Source: Actinoallomurus soli (GTDB lineage: Bacteria; Actinomycetota; Actinomycetes; Streptosporangiales; Streptosporangiaceae). From it: 64,000 nt of DNA. The position numbers and the translations under genes are program-made. Below are positions 26,467-35,524 of the stretch, piece by piece; position 1 is the stretch's first letter, and the number at the start of each line of letters is the position of its first letter. The stretch lies in contig NZ_JAMXMV010000008.1 in the NCBI RefSeq assembly GCF_024055715.1, forward strand, positions 248,001-312,000. The letters run 5' to 3'. The notes below the pieces were generated by a model that searched no databases, had not been told where the DNA came from, and was given only the letters and a program-made list of their open reading frames with translations.

Positions 26467-27240
26467 ATGAGACTCGACATCGTCACGATCTTCCCCGAGT
26501 ACTTCGCGCCGCTCGACGTCTCCCTCCTGGGCAAGGCGCGACGGCGCGGTGACGTCGACGTCCACGTACACGATCTTCGCGGCTGGGCGCACGACCGTCA
26601 CCGGACCGTCGACGACACCCCGTACGGCGGCGGCCCCGGCATGGTGATGAAGCCGGAGCCGTGGGGTGAGGCCCTGGACGCCGTCGTACCTCCTCCGTCG
26701 AGCGCGCGTCTCGTCGTTCCCACGCCGAGTGGACGCCCCTTCACCCAGGAACTCGCCGTCGAGTACGCCGCTGAGCCCTGGCTCGTCTTCGCGTGCGGTC
26801 GCTATGAGGGGATCGACGCCCGCGTCATCGAGGACGCGCGGGAGCGGATGCCGGTCGACGAGGTCAGCATCGGCGACTACGTCCTGGCCGGTGGCGAGGT
26901 GGCCGTCCTCGTGATGGTGGAGGCGGTCAGCCGCCTGCTGCCCGGCGTGCTGGGCAACGCCGACTCGGTGACCGACGACTCCTTCGCGCCCGGCCGGATG
27001 GAGGCCCTGCTCGAAGGGCCCGTGTACACCAAGCCGGCGACCTGGCGCGGGCGCGACGTCCCCGAGGTGCTGATGTCCGGGAACCACGCCGCGATCGCCC
27101 GCTGGCGACGTGATCAGGCGCTGCGGCGCACCGCCGCCAGGCGGCCCGAGCTGATCGGCCGGAACGCGCTGGACGAGGCCGACCGACGGGCCCTCGCGGA
27201 GGCCGGTTTTCCGGTTGACGCCGAACGTATGGCACACTGA
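26467..27240 (+). CDS. trmD: tRNA (guanine37-N1)-methyltransferase TrmD
   Basis: 257-residue SPOUT enzyme that methylates G37 next to the anticodon of some tRNAs and so prevents frameshifting. It begins [13 protein letters not shown]. The SAM-binding trefoil-knot motifs are [15 protein letters not shown] and [17 protein letters not shown] (about residues 110-160), and [10 protein letters not shown] and [15 protein letters not shown] follow. GGAG upstream supports the ATG at 26467. Length and motifs are standard. Confidence 0.97.
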   Translation: MRLDIVTIFPEYFAPLDVSLLGKARRRGDVDVHVHDLRGWAHDRHRTVDDTPYGGGPGMVMKPEPWGEALDAVVPPPSSARLVVPTPSGRPFTQELAVEYAAEPWLVFACGRYEGIDARVIEDARERMPVDEVSIGDYVLAGGEVAVLVMVEAVSRLLPGVLGNADSVTDDSFAPGRMEALLEGPVYTKPATWRGRDVPEVLMSGNHAAIARWRRDQALRRTAARRPELIGRNALDEADRRALAEAGFPVDAERMAH

Positions 27241-27345
27241 GACGTCACCCCGGTGTTCGACGCTGGGCGTGTCCAGACTTCCAGAAGATCGCATCGCGCG
27301 TCGGCGTCCCTGGCCGCGCGCGTTTCACCACGAGGAACCGCAGTC

Positions 27346-27696
27346 ATGCACACCCTGATCCAGGAGATCGAGAAGGCCGCGATGCGGTCTGACGTACCGG
27401 ACTTTCGCCCGGGTGACACGCTCAAGGTTCACGTGCGCGTGACCGAGGGCAACCGGAGCCGCATCCAGATCTTCCAGGGTGTGGTGATCCGGCGCCAGGG
27501 CGGCGGTGCCCGCGAGACCTTCACCGTCCGCAAGGTGAGCTACGGCGTCGGCGTCGAGCGGACGTTCCCGCTCAACAGCCCGTCCATCGACAAGATCGAG
27601 GTCGTCACGCGCGGTGACGTGCGGCGCGCCAAGCTCTACTACCTCCGCGAGCTGCGCGGCAAGGCCGCCCGCATCAAGGAGAAGCGCGACAACTGA
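27346..27696 (+). CDS. rplS: Large ribosomal subunit protein bL19
   Basis: 116-residue ribosomal protein at the 30S-50S interface. ATG at 27346, with CGAGGAA at 27331-27337, gives [18 protein letters not shown]; the frame upstream of this lacks L19 homology. [27 protein letters not shown] and [17 protein letters not shown] are characteristic. It closes the rpsP-trmD operon and is followed by a terminator. Confidence 0.97.
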   Translation: MHTLIQEIEKAAMRSDVPDFRPGDTLKVHVRVTEGNRSRIQIFQGVVIRRQGGGARETFTVRKVSYGVGVERTFPLNSPSIDKIEVVTRGDVRRAKLYYLRELRGKAARIKEKRDN

Positions 27697-27716
27697 GCGG
27701 GTTTCGTCCCGCTGTC

Positions 27717-27755
27717 GGCCCCGGCCCGTCGATCGACGGTTCGGGGCCTTCTTGT
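27717..27755 (+). terminator. Terminator after rplS
   Basis: GGCCCCG (27717-27723) pairs with CGGGGCC (27742-27748) around the inner palindrome CCGTCGATCGACGG (27726-27739), followed by TTCTTGT. This is one of the few hairpins in the window followed by T-rich DNA. Confidence 0.8.
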
Positions 27756-27841
27756 CGCCACGGTGGAGATTTCCACGGACGCGGCAGGCGACACGCTGAC
27801 GTTGGCCGCCACCGAGGCTCACGGGCATTAGGCTTCCCCTG

Positions 27842-28933
27842 ATGACTGACGACGAGCAGGGCCTGCGCGAGCCCGCGGCCACCGCCGGTGACACGCGCCA
27901 CGACGCTTCGCAGCACGGCCTGGAGGGCGCGCGCTCCGACGACCGGGAGGCGGGGGATCCGCGATCGGCGGCCGGGACGGCCGGCGAGCCGGGATCGTCC
28001 GAGCCGGCCGGATCGGCCCGTCCGGCGGCGTCATCCGGGTCTGCGGGACCGGACGAGCCCTCGGGCGGCGAGGCGTCCGATGACGGCAAGCGCTCCCGGA
28101 AGAAGAAGCAGGGCTCCTTCTGGAAGGAACTGCCGATCCTGATCGGGGTCGCCCTCGCTCTCGCCATGGTCATCAAGGCGTTCGCGGTCCAGGCGTTCTA
28201 CATCCCGTCGCAGTCGATGGAGAACACCCTCAAGGTCGGCGATCGGGTCCTGGTCAACAAGATCGTGTACCACACGCGCGACATCAAGCGCGGTGACGTC
28301 GTCGTCTTCAACGGCCTGGACTCCTGGGACCCGGAGGTCCAGTATTCCAAGCCGAGCAACCCGGTGACGAAGGTCCTGCACGCCGTCGGGAGCGCCTTCG
28401 GAGTCGTTCCGGGGGAGAAGGACTACATCAAGCGGGTCATCGGAGTGCCCGGCGACCACGTGGCCTGCTGCGACGCCCAGGGCCGCGTCACCGTCAACGG
28501 TCATCCGCTCGAAGAGACGGGCTACCTCTACACCGATCCGGTCACTCACGAGCAGAACAAGCCGTCCGACACCAAGTTCAAGATCACCGTGCCTGCGGGC
28601 CGGCTCTGGGTGATGGGCGACCACCGGGAGGTGTCCTACGACTCCCGCGGGCACCTGGGCGACCCCGGCGGCGGCACGATCCCCGAGAACCGCGTCGTCG
28701 GACGGGCGTTCATCGTTGTCTGGCCCGTCACCCGCATCAAGCTGCTGTCGATCCCCCAGACGTTCGGCCAGCCGGGGCTGGCGCTCGCCGACGGCGCACT
28801 GCCCGCGGTCCCGCTGGCGATGGGTTTCGCCGGTGCGCTGCCGGTGACGCTGCTGCGCAGGCGCCGTCGCCGTGGCGGCTCGCTCCCCGGCGGACGCCGG
28901 CGCCTCCGGCGCGCCGGCCCGAAAACGTCCTAA
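27842..28933 (+). CDS. lepB: Signal peptidase I
   Basis: 363-residue membrane serine protease that removes signal peptides. A long acidic, disordered cytoplasmic N-terminal region (residues 1-95, Gly/Ser/Ala/Asp-rich) precedes one membrane segment (about 98-116). The catalytic Ser125 is in IPSQSMENTL and Lys197 in YIKRVIGVPGD. The C-terminal box is WVMGDHREVSYDSR, with His where Asn is commoner (GDNR). A second hydrophobic stretch near the C terminus (about 318-338), followed by an Arg-rich tail, suggests a second membrane segment. It follows rplS and precedes rnhB, the conserved order. The start at 27842 is likely but the disordered N terminus leaves some doubt. Confidence 0.94.
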   Translation: MTDDEQGLREPAATAGDTRHDASQHGLEGARSDDREAGDPRSAAGTAGEPGSSEPAGSARPAASSGSAGPDEPSGGEASDDGKRSRKKKQGSFWKELPILIGVALALAMVIKAFAVQAFYIPSQSMENTLKVGDRVLVNKIVYHTRDIKRGDVVVFNGLDSWDPEVQYSKPSNPVTKVLHAVGSAFGVVPGEKDYIKRVIGVPGDHVACCDAQGRVTVNGHPLEETGYLYTDPVTHEQNKPSDTKFKITVPAGRLWVMGDHREVSYDSRGHLGDPGGGTIPENRVVGRAFIVVWPVTRIKLLSIPQTFGQPGLALADGALPAVPLAMGFAGALPVTLLRRRRRRGGSLPGGRRRLRRAGPKTS

Positions 28934-29074
28934 GGAGTGACCGGTCGCGCCGAGCGCCCGCCGTGCGGGGAGTTCCGCCCCGGCCGGGCCTTTCCGCGAC
29001 GTACCCTGCCTGATGTGTACATCGATGTCCGAGCCCACCGCCCTCGTGGTCTCACCCCGCGACGGGACGTCGGC

Positions 29075-29776
29075 ATGTACGCCTACGAGCGAGTGGTGGA
29101 ACGCTGCGGTCTCGGGCCGGTGGCCGGGGTCGACGAGGCCGGCCGGGGCGCCTGCGCCGGGCCGCTGGTCGTGGCCGCCGTGATCCTCGCGCCGGAGCGT
29201 CGCCGCCGCGTCGAGGGGCTGGCCGATTCCAAGCTGCTCACCGCCGCGCGCCGGGAGCGTCTGTACGAAGAGATCACGGCCACGGCCGTGGCCTGGCACG
29301 CCCTCATCGTGCCACGCGAGGAGATCGACCGGGTGGGCCTGCACCGGTGCAACGTCGCCGGAATGCGACGGGCGCTCGCGGCGTTGAGCGTCGAGCCCGG
29401 TTACGTCCTGACGGACGGGTTCCGCGTGCCGGGCCTTTGCGCGCCCGGGCTTCCGGTGCCCAAGGGCGATCGGGTGGCGGCGTGCGTCGCCGCGGCGTCG
29501 ATCGTCGCCAAGGTGACCCGGGATCGGATCATGATGGAGTTGCACGAGCGTTATCCGATGTACGGCTTCGGCGTTCACAAGGGCTACGTCACTCGTGCCC
29601 ACGCCGCGGCGTTGGAGGAGTATGGACCTTGTCCTGAACATCGGCTCTCCTTCGTCAACGTGGCCCGGGTGGCCGTGGCGGAGCCGGGACCGGAAATCGA
29701 TGCCTCAGACGCTGGGGAGATCGATTGGGAGGCGTCACACTATGAGGACACCGCCGACCAGGCGGACGTCGCCTGA
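29075..29776 (+). CDS. rnhB: Ribonuclease HII
   Basis: 233-residue endonuclease that nicks RNA in RNA-DNA hybrids and removes single ribonucleotides. Catalytic acids lie in [15 protein letters not shown] (about residues 15-29) and in YVLTDGFRV (about 110), and [13 protein letters not shown] is the family box. ATG at 29075 is chosen. The in-frame GTG at 29015 would add 20 residues that show no homology and has no SD. The C-terminal 30 residues are acidic and variable. It sits between lepB and DUF2469. Confidence 0.93.
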   Translation: MYAYERVVERCGLGPVAGVDEAGRGACAGPLVVAAVILAPERRRRVEGLADSKLLTAARRERLYEEITATAVAWHALIVPREEIDRVGLHRCNVAGMRRALAALSVEPGYVLTDGFRVPGLCAPGLPVPKGDRVAACVAAASIVAKVTRDRIMMELHERYPMYGFGVHKGYVTRAHAAALEEYGPCPEHRLSFVNVARVAVAEPGPEIDASDAGEIDWEASHYEDTADQADVA

Positions 29777-29803
29777 GCCGCGGTTCGGGGAGGGAACGCG
29801 AGT

Positions 29804-30115
29804 ATGAGCGCAGAAGACCTCGAGAAGTACGAGACCGAGATGGAGCTCCAGCTCTACCGCGAATACCGCGATGTGGTCGGTCTCTTCACGTACGTCGTCG
29901 AGACCGAGCGTCGCTTCTATCTCACCAACACCGTTGATCTGCAAGTGCGCAGCACGGACAACGGCGAGACCTTCTTCGAGGTGACGATGCAGGACGCGTG
30001 GGTCTGGGACATGTACCGCCCTGCGCGCTTCGTCAAGAATGTTCGGGTTGTGACCTTCAAGGACGTGAACATCGAGGAGCTGGCCAAGAGCGACCTGGAA
30101 CTGCCCAACGGCTGA
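29804..30115 (+). CDS. DUF2469 family protein
   Basis: 103-residue conserved actinobacterial protein, beginning MSAEDLEKYETEMELQLYRE and containing TYVVETERRFYLTN and FEVTMQDAWVWDMYRP. Orthologues lie next to rnhB across the phylum (for example Rv2901c in M. tuberculosis). The function is not known; it is small, acidic and probably cytoplasmic. The RBS-like GGGAGGGAA precedes the ATG. A 13-bp hairpin follows directly. Confidence 0.92.
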   Translation: MSAEDLEKYETEMELQLYREYRDVVGLFTYVVETERRFYLTNTVDLQVRSTDNGETFFEVTMQDAWVWDMYRPARFVKNVRVVTFKDVNIEELAKSDLELPNG

Positions 30116-30126
30116 CATGGCGCCGC

Positions 30127-30156
30127 AGGCGGGCGGCACACCCGTGCCGCCCGCCT
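30127..30156 (+). terminator. 13-bp perfect hairpin after DUF2469
   Basis: AGGCGGGCGGCAC (30127-30139) pairs with GTGCCGCCCGCCT (30144-30156) around an ACCC loop, 11 bases after the stop. It is the likely end of the lepB-rnhB-DUF2469 transcript. Confidence 0.75.
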
Positions 30157-30186
30157 CGCACGACCACCTCCCGGCCGTCACAGGAT

Positions 30187-30320
30187 CACCTATCGCCCGT
30201 CCCGTCCGATCAGCGGCCGAGGTCGCGCATGACCGCCTATCGCCGGCCCCGTCCGATGAGCGACCGCAGTCGCGCACGACCACCTATCCCCGGTCCCGCA
30301 CCGATCGGCCGTTCCGTACG
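30187..30320. repeat. 47-bp imperfect tandem repeats between DUF2469 and dprA
   Basis: Units at 30187-30233 and 30234-30280 (beginning CACCTATCGCCC and CGCCTATCGCCG) and a diverging third from 30281. They share CCGTCCGAT and GTCGCGCA blocks. They fill most of the 330-base gap (30116-30445) between convergent genes; apart from the hairpin at 30127, nothing else is seen there. Confidence 0.75.
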
Positions 30321-30445
30321 ATCATCAACGCCCGTCTCGGCCGATCACCGACCACCATCGAGGACGAGTACCGATCGGCTGTCCCGTGCGATCATCCACC
30401 GGTTGTTCTCGTACCGCCTCCGGCCGCCGGCTCGCCGGCATCCGC

Positions 30446-31600
30446 TCAGCGGTCCGGGGGGCGGCGGCGCAGTCTCCACCCCTTCGCGCATCGCTCGACG
30501 AATCCGGCCGCCGACAGGGCACCTAGACCGGCGAGCGCGGTGTCGAGATCGACACCCGCGGCCACCGCGATCCGTGCCGTACCCGCTCCGCCGCGCGCGG
30601 GGATCGCCTCGAGGACGTCTCTGGTCACCGGGTCGAGCCGGTCTCGGTCGAGAACGGGCCCCCGTCGCTCCGGCGCGAGGTCGTCACCGATGAGACCGAC
30701 CATGTCGAGGACCTCCGCGGTGTCGGTGACGCAGACGGCCTCGCCCCACTCCCGCAACAGGACATGGCATCCGGCGGAAGCCGCCGAGGTCACCGGCCCG
30801 GGCACCACCATCACGGCGCGACGGAGGTCGCGGGCGTGCCGTGCCGTGCTGATCGCTCCGCTTCGGCGCGCCGCCTCCACCACCACGGTGCCGCGGGTCA
30901 GCGCCGCGATCGTGCGGTTGCGCACCAGGAAGCGGCCGCGGGTCGGTGGAGCACCGGGTGGCAGCTCACTGACCAGGAGCCCGTAACGAGCGATCTCCGC
31001 GAACAAGCCGGCGTGGGAACTCGGATAGGTCACATCGAACCCGCAGGCGAACACGGCCACGGTCAGGCCGTCCGCCGCGAGCACCCCCCGATGTGACGCC
31101 GCGTCGATGCCGAACGCGCCCCCGGACACCACCGTCCATCCCCGCTCGGCCAGCTCGGCGCCCATCTCGGCGGCGACGTTGATCCCATAGGAGGTGGCGG
31201 ACCGGGAGCCGACCATCGCCACCGATCGCAGACAGCCGAACCGCAGATCCTGATCACCGCGCACCCACAGCGCGTACGGCCGGCGGTCGCCGAGGTCATC
31301 GAGCTGGGACGGCCATTCCGCGTCGCCCGGGCAGATGAGCCGTCCCCCCAATGCGTCGCATTCGGCGAGGAGACGCTCCGGGTCGGCGTCGGGCAACCTG
31401 GCCCGCCAGGCGGCGAACCGCCGAGCCGCACCGTCCTTGTCGGAACCGGCCGGATCGGTGCCCGGCGGCGAGCCCGAGCGGACGACGTCCAGCGCACCGA
31501 TCGCTCCCTCCTTCCCGATGAGACGCCCTAAGAGCTCATCACCGGGCTCGGCGATGCGGGTCAGGAGAGCGCGGGCGAGCCGTTCCTCCGCTGAGATCAT
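30446..31600 (-). CDS. dprA: DNA processing protein DprA
   Basis: 384-residue protein that binds incoming single-stranded DNA and loads RecA. It has an N-terminal helical region, then the Rossmann-fold domain with SVAMVGSRSATSYG, VVSGGAFGIDAASHRG and FLVRNRTIAALTRGTVVVEA. The C-terminal winged-helix domain (about residues 310-384) ends in an Arg-rich tail. It is the last of three genes transcribed leftward (yraN, comM, dprA). In M. tuberculosis these genes share the strand of rnhB, so the block is inverted here. Confidence 0.93.
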   Translation of the reverse strand: MISAEERLARALLTRIAEPGDELLGRLIGKEGAIGALDVVRSGSPPGTDPAGSDKDGAARRFAAWRARLPDADPERLLAECDALGGRLICPGDAEWPSQLDDLGDRRPYALWVRGDQDLRFGCLRSVAMVGSRSATSYGINVAAEMGAELAERGWTVVSGGAFGIDAASHRGVLAADGLTVAVFACGFDVTYPSSHAGLFAEIARYGLLVSELPPGAPPTRGRFLVRNRTIAALTRGTVVVEAARRSGAISTARHARDLRRAVMVVPGPVTSAASAGCHVLLREWGEAVCVTDTAEVLDMVGLIGDDLAPERRGPVLDRDRLDPVTRDVLEAIPARGGAGTARIAVAAGVDLDTALAGLGALSAAGFVERCAKGWRLRRRPPDR

Positions 31601-31729
31601 GGTGCCTCCTCTGGGGACGAGTGGGGATGCGCCCCTCTGGCAAGGGAGAGCGCGACTCCTGAATGGCGAGGGAAGCGCGCCCTCGCGGCGAGGGGGCGCG
31701 GCTCTTCGGCGGAGTCGCTCGACGGCCCT
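31601..31729 (-). other. comM-dprA spacer
   Basis: 129 bases between the comM stop and the dprA start. An imperfect GC hairpin (CGCGCCCTCG against CGAGGGGGCGCG, 31677-31702) is visible, and no gene. Confidence 0.4.
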
Positions 31730-33289
31730 TCAGCGCCCCTGCCACAGCCCGAACGCCTCATCGACCTCGCTCTCGGTCGGTGCGTCCTTTCCGGTGAGGT
31801 CCGCGAGGGTCCACGCGACCCGCACGACGCGGTCGAGACCACGCGCGCTGAGCCGCCCATCGGCCAATGGCCCGTCGAGCGCCGCGAGCGCCCGATGCGG
31901 TGGTGCGAACCGGCGCCGGAGCTCCCGGCCGGGGACGTCGGCGTTGGTGTGCCAGGGGAGGTCGGCCAGCCGTCTGCGAGCCCGGTCGCGAGCGACCAGC
32001 ACCCGCTCGGCGACCGTCGCGCTCGACTCGGCCAGCTGCAGGTCGTAGCGCAGCTCCGCACGGGTCACCTCTTTCAGCTCCGATTTCAGGTCGATCCGGT
32101 CGAGCAGCGGTCCCGACAGTCGGCCCAGGTACCGCTCGCGCATCGTCGGCGGACACTTGCAGTCGCGGGTCTTGGCGGCCGCGCACGGGCAGCGATTCGC
32201 CGCCAGCAGCAGCGTGAACCGAGCCGGGAATCGGGCCGTCGCCCCGGACCGGGCGATGACCACCTCCCCCTCCTCCAGCGGCTGGCGTAAGGCATCCAGC
32301 ACTCCGGCTGCGAATTCGGGGCTCTCGTCCAGGAAGAGAACACCTCGGTGCGCCAGTGACACCGCCCCCGGCTGGATGAGCCGGTTGCTGCCTCCGCCGA
32401 CCAGAGCGGCCCGCGACGCCGTGTGGTGCGGGGCGCAGAAGGGCGGATGGGTGATCAGAGGCTGTCCGGTCGGGAGGCCGCCCGCCACGGAGTGGATCGC
32501 GGTCACCTCCAGGGCGGCGTCGTGGTCGAGCTCCGGTAGCAGGGTGGGCAGGCGCTCGGCCAGCATGGTCTTCCCGCACCCGGGTGGACCGGTGAGCAGG
32601 AGATGGTGGCCACCGGCGGCGCTGACCTCGAGCACCTTGCGCGCGTCGGCCTGACCGCGCACGTCGGCCAGGTCGAGATCGCCGCGCCGCGCCCGCGAAC
32701 GAGCCGCCAGGCCGTTGAATCGCGACGGCGTCGCCTCCTCCTCGGCGGGGTCGTCCTCCATCTCCTCCGGAAGCGGCTGGTCACGGAGCCGGGCCACCAG
32801 GGCCCGCAGTGAACGCACCCCGATGATCTGCACGCCGGGAACGAGCGACGCCTCGGCGAGGTTGGCCTTCGGCACGACGACGGTCTCGGCCCCCGCGTCC
32901 GCGGCGGCGAGCACCGCGGGCAGCACTCCCGCCACGGGACGAACCCGGCCGTCGAGCCCCAGCTCGCCGACCATCACCGTCCCCGCACAGGCCTCGGCGG
33001 GGAACGCGTCCTCCGCGCCCAGCAAGGCCACTGCGATGGCGAGGTCGAAACCGCTGCCGCGTTTCGGCATGCTCGCGGGGAACAGGCTGACCGTGACGTG
33101 CCGGTTGGGCCACTGCTCACCGCTGTTGAGGATCGCCGCCCGGACACGGCTGCGCGCCTCATTGAGCGCGGTGTCGGGCAGGCCCACGAGGTGCAGACCC
33201 GGAACGCCGCTGGTGATCGCGGCCTCGACGTCGACGAGTGCCCCGTCGACGCCCAGCAGGGCGACGGCACGAGTTCGCGCCAGTGCCAT
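31730..33289 (-). CDS. comM: Mg-chelatase-like AAA+ protein ComM (YifB family)
   Basis: 519-residue helicase-like ATPase linked to branch migration in natural transformation. The N-terminal ChlI/Lon-like domain (residues 1-180) begins ALARTRAVALLGVDG and includes MPKRGSGFDLAIAVALL. The AAA+ domain has Walker A LTGPPGCGKTMLAERLP (about 220-236) and Walker B RGVLFLDESPEF. A C-terminal domain with CPCAAAKTRDCKCPP (Cys-rich, zinc-ribbon-like) follows. ATG at 33289 lies 2 bases after the yraN stop, with AAGGGGG inside the yraN end. An operon with yraN and dprA. Confidence 0.94.
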   Translation of the reverse strand: MALARTRAVALLGVDGALVDVEAAITSGVPGLHLVGLPDTALNEARSRVRAAILNSGEQWPNRHVTVSLFPASMPKRGSGFDLAIAVALLGAEDAFPAEACAGTVMVGELGLDGRVRPVAGVLPAVLAAADAGAETVVVPKANLAEASLVPGVQIIGVRSLRALVARLRDQPLPEEMEDDPAEEEATPSRFNGLAARSRARRGDLDLADVRGQADARKVLEVSAAGGHHLLLTGPPGCGKTMLAERLPTLLPELDHDAALEVTAIHSVAGGLPTGQPLITHPPFCAPHHTASRAALVGGGSNRLIQPGAVSLAHRGVLFLDESPEFAAGVLDALRQPLEEGEVVIARSGATARFPARFTLLLAANRCPCAAAKTRDCKCPPTMRERYLGRLSGPLLDRIDLKSELKEVTRAELRYDLQLAESSATVAERVLVARDRARRRLADLPWHTNADVPGRELRRRFAPPHRALAALDGPLADGRLSARGLDRVVRVAWTLADLTGKDAPTESEVDEAFGLWQGR

Positions 33290-33291
33290 CG

Positions 33292-33648
33292 TCAGCACAC
33301 CCCCTTCAGATGGTCGACGGTGAAGCGGCCGGGCCCGTCGGCGAGCAGGCCGATGACATCGATGCGGGCGGTGACATGGCCGACGCCGTGGGCGGCCAGC
33401 CAGCGGCCCGCCAGGCGCCGTAGTCGCGCGGCCTTGGCGGGCGTCACCGCCTCGACGGGCGTGCCGAAGGCGATGCTGGAGCGGGTCTTGACCTCGCACA
33501 CCACCAGCTCGGCGCCGTCGCGGGCCACGATGTCCAGCTCGCCTTCGCCACAGCGCCAGTTGCGGTCGAGGATCCGCCAACCGAGCCGGGCCAGGTGCTC
33601 GGCGGCGGCCTGCTCGCCCTGCCTGCCGAGCGTGTCCTTCGCCTGCAT
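33292..33648 (-). CDS. yraN: YraN family nuclease-fold protein (UPF0102)
   Basis: 118-residue protein with a restriction-endonuclease-like fold: GRQGEQAAAEHL, then GEGELDIVARDG and LVVCEVKTRSS, which supply the D...ExK metal site. The exact role is unknown, perhaps in DNA uptake or repair given comM and dprA downstream. ATG at 33648 has a strong GGAGGTGAG ribosome-binding site; the frame extends far upstream but without homology. First gene of the leftward operon. Confidence 0.92.
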   Translation of the reverse strand: MQAKDTLGRQGEQAAAEHLARLGWRILDRNWRCGEGELDIVARDGAELVVCEVKTRSSIAFGTPVEAVTPAKAARLRRLAGRWLAAHGVGHVTARIDVIGLLADGPGRFTVDHLKGVC

Positions 33649-33862
33649 GTGCTCACCTCCGACATCGACGGTGCCGGAGCGCGCCCCGCCAGTGTCGGCC
33701 GAATCCGGTTCTGTGGATAAGCGGCGCGGCGGTGCGGTCACTTGATTCGCCGTTCCGGGTCGCGCAGGGTGTCCTCCGTACGGTGGGTCGTGCAGCCGGC
33801 GCCCGCTTCGGATACGAGGCCGCTTCGCGACCCCGGCTGGGACGAGTCCCCGAGGGAGCGCC
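33649..33862. promoter_or_regulatory. Divergent spacer yraN/xerC
   Basis: 214 bases between divergent starts. TTGATT near 33742 and other AT-richer stretches (GTGGATAAG near 33713) could hold promoters, but no convincing -10/-35 pair or operator was recognised. Confidence 0.3.
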
Positions 33863-35197
33863 ATGGGAGCGGACGAGGAGACCGGCGTGACGCCCGCCGA
33901 CCGGTCCCGATCGGGTCTCGCCGAGTCGCCCGGTGTGAAGAGGGGTGGCGAGCCGGCCGAGCAGCAGTCCCCGGCCGGCCCCGCCGAGAACTTCCCCGCC
34001 GACGAGTCCCCTGGGGAGATCGGCACCGAGGGCGGCGAGGTGGTGAGCGGGGAGGACGATGAGGCGGCGAGCGGGGAGAGCGCTGAGGCCCTGCGGACGG
34101 AGGGCGGCCAAGGGGCCGGCGCGGACAGTGGTGCGCCGCTGAGCGCCGAGGGCGGCGCGGCGTTGCGTGCGGGGGGCGGCGCGGCGTTGCGTGCGGACGG
34201 CGGCGCGGCGGTGAGCGCGGAGAATGGTGCGGCGCTGAGCGCCGAGGACGGTGCGGAGTTCGGTGCGGTGCTCGCCGGATTCGAACGCCACCTGCGGGCC
34301 GAACGCGGTCTGTCCGGTCACACCGTCCGGGCCTACCTGGGCGATGTCGCCGATCTCCTGGCGCATGCCCACCGGATGGGCCTGGGAGACCTCGCGGGCC
34401 TCGATGTCCGGATGCTCCGTGCCTGGCTGGCCGCACAGCATGCCCTGGGCAGGTCGCGGGCGACGCTGGCCCGCCGTACGGCCTCGGCGCGAGTGTTCAC
34501 GGCCTACGCACACCGCCGCGGGTTGCTGCCGACCGATCTCGGGGCGTTGCTGGGCATACCGAAGCAGGGAAGGACCCTGCCAAGGGTGCTGCGGCAGGAC
34601 GAGGCCACCGCACTGCTCGAACGGGTGCCGGCCCGAAGCTCGGGCGACGCGGACGAGGACGCTCCCGTCGCGGGCACGGACGGCGGCGCCGACGCCGTCG
34701 CGCTCCGCGACCAGGCCGTGTTCGAACTGCTGTACGGCTCCGGAATCCGGATCGGGGAGTTGTGCGGCCTGGACGTCGATGACATCGACGCCGCGCGCCG
34801 TACGATCCGGGTGATCGGCAAGGGGGACAAGGAGCGGACGGTCCCGATGAGCGCGCCCGCCGCCCGGGCGGTCGAGGCGTGGCTGGTGCGGGGCCGCCCC
34901 GCCCTCGTGCACGAGCACAGCGGCCCGGCGCTGTTCCTCGGCGCCCGTGGGGGCAGGGTGCATCCCACGGTCGTCCGCCGCGCCCTGCACGACCGGCTCG
35001 CGGAACTCGGGCTGCCCGACATGGGCCCGCACGGCCTCCGGCACAGCGCGGCCACCCATCTCCTCGAAGGAGGCGCGGACCTGCGCAGTGTCCAGGAGAT
35101 CCTCGGACACTCCTCCTTGGCGACGACGCAGATCTACACCCACGTCTCGGCGGAACGGCTGAGGGCCGCCTACCGGCAGGCCCATCCGAGGGCATGA
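33863..35197 (+). CDS. xerC: Tyrosine recombinase XerC with long repetitive N terminus
   Basis: 444-residue protein. The last 310 or so residues are a full XerC/D recombinase that resolves chromosome dimers: SAM-like N domain (FERHLRAERGLSGHTVRAYL), then catalytic Arg in YGSGIRIGEL (about 297), Lys in IGKGDKERTVP, HGLRHSAATH (about 390) and LGHSSLATTQIYTHVS with the nucleophile Tyr (about 425). XerC is normally about 300 residues. Here roughly 130 extra residues of Gly/Ala/Glu precede it, including six 8-residue repeats. The start at 33863 follows GGGAGCGCC. An internal GTG at 34268 (VLAGFERHL) would give the normal length, so the extension may be untranslated. Usual position between dprA and rpsB. 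Confidence 0.88.
   Translation: MGADEETGVTPADRSRSGLAESPGVKRGGEPAEQQSPAGPAENFPADESPGEIGTEGGEVVSGEDDEAASGESAEALRTEGGQGAGADSGAPLSAEGGAALRAGGGAALRADGGAAVSAENGAALSAEDGAEFGAVLAGFERHLRAERGLSGHTVRAYLGDVADLLAHAHRMGLGDLAGLDVRMLRAWLAAQHALGRSRATLARRTASARVFTAYAHRRGLLPTDLGALLGIPKQGRTLPRVLRQDEATALLERVPARSSGDADEDAPVAGTDGGADAVALRDQAVFELLYGSGIRIGELCGLDVDDIDAARRTIRVIGKGDKERTVPMSAPAARAVEAWLVRGRPALVHEHSGPALFLGARGGRVHPTVVRRALHDRLAELGLPDMGPHGLRHSAATHLLEGGADLRSVQEILGHSSLATTQIYTHVSAERLRAAYRQAHPRA
34130..34249 (+). repeat. 24-bp repeats in the xerC N-terminal extension
   Basis: Five units of 24 bases from 34130 encode GAPLSAEG, GAALRAGG, GAALRADG, GAAVSAEN and GAALSAED. A sixth, GAEFGAVL, runs into the recombinase domain. 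The units at 34154 and 34178 share an identical 19-base block (GGCGCGGCGTTGCGTGCGG). Confidence 0.85.
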
Positions 35198-35524
35198 CGC
35201 CGCCTCCCATTCCCGAGCGACCGTATGTGATCGCTACCCGCCTCTCCGCGATGAGCGATGGCCGGACTGATCGTCCGGTGAACGTCCCGATCACGCTGTG
35301 ACCTGTGACTCCTTGACCGATTCGCGGCCGGGATCACCGAGTCTTCGGCGCGTGCCGGTCTCGGCCGCCCGGTCGCTCTCCCGGCGATCTCCCGCAAGGC
35401 GATCGTCGGCGGTCTGACCAGGTGGCGGTGCCGTCGCCGTAGTGGCGCTCGCTGATCCGGCCGCAGGTCTGATCACGGTGGTGGCGATCGCGCGGAGCAC
35501 GGCCCGGATGGAGACCCGGCGCCG
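35198..35524. other. Convergent spacer xerC / M23 peptidase
   Basis: 327 bases with no gene recognised. A short hairpin CCGGAC (35262-35267) / GTCCGG (35273-35278) is the only terminator candidate. The reading frames that cross it have no homology I can recognise. Confidence 0.4.
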
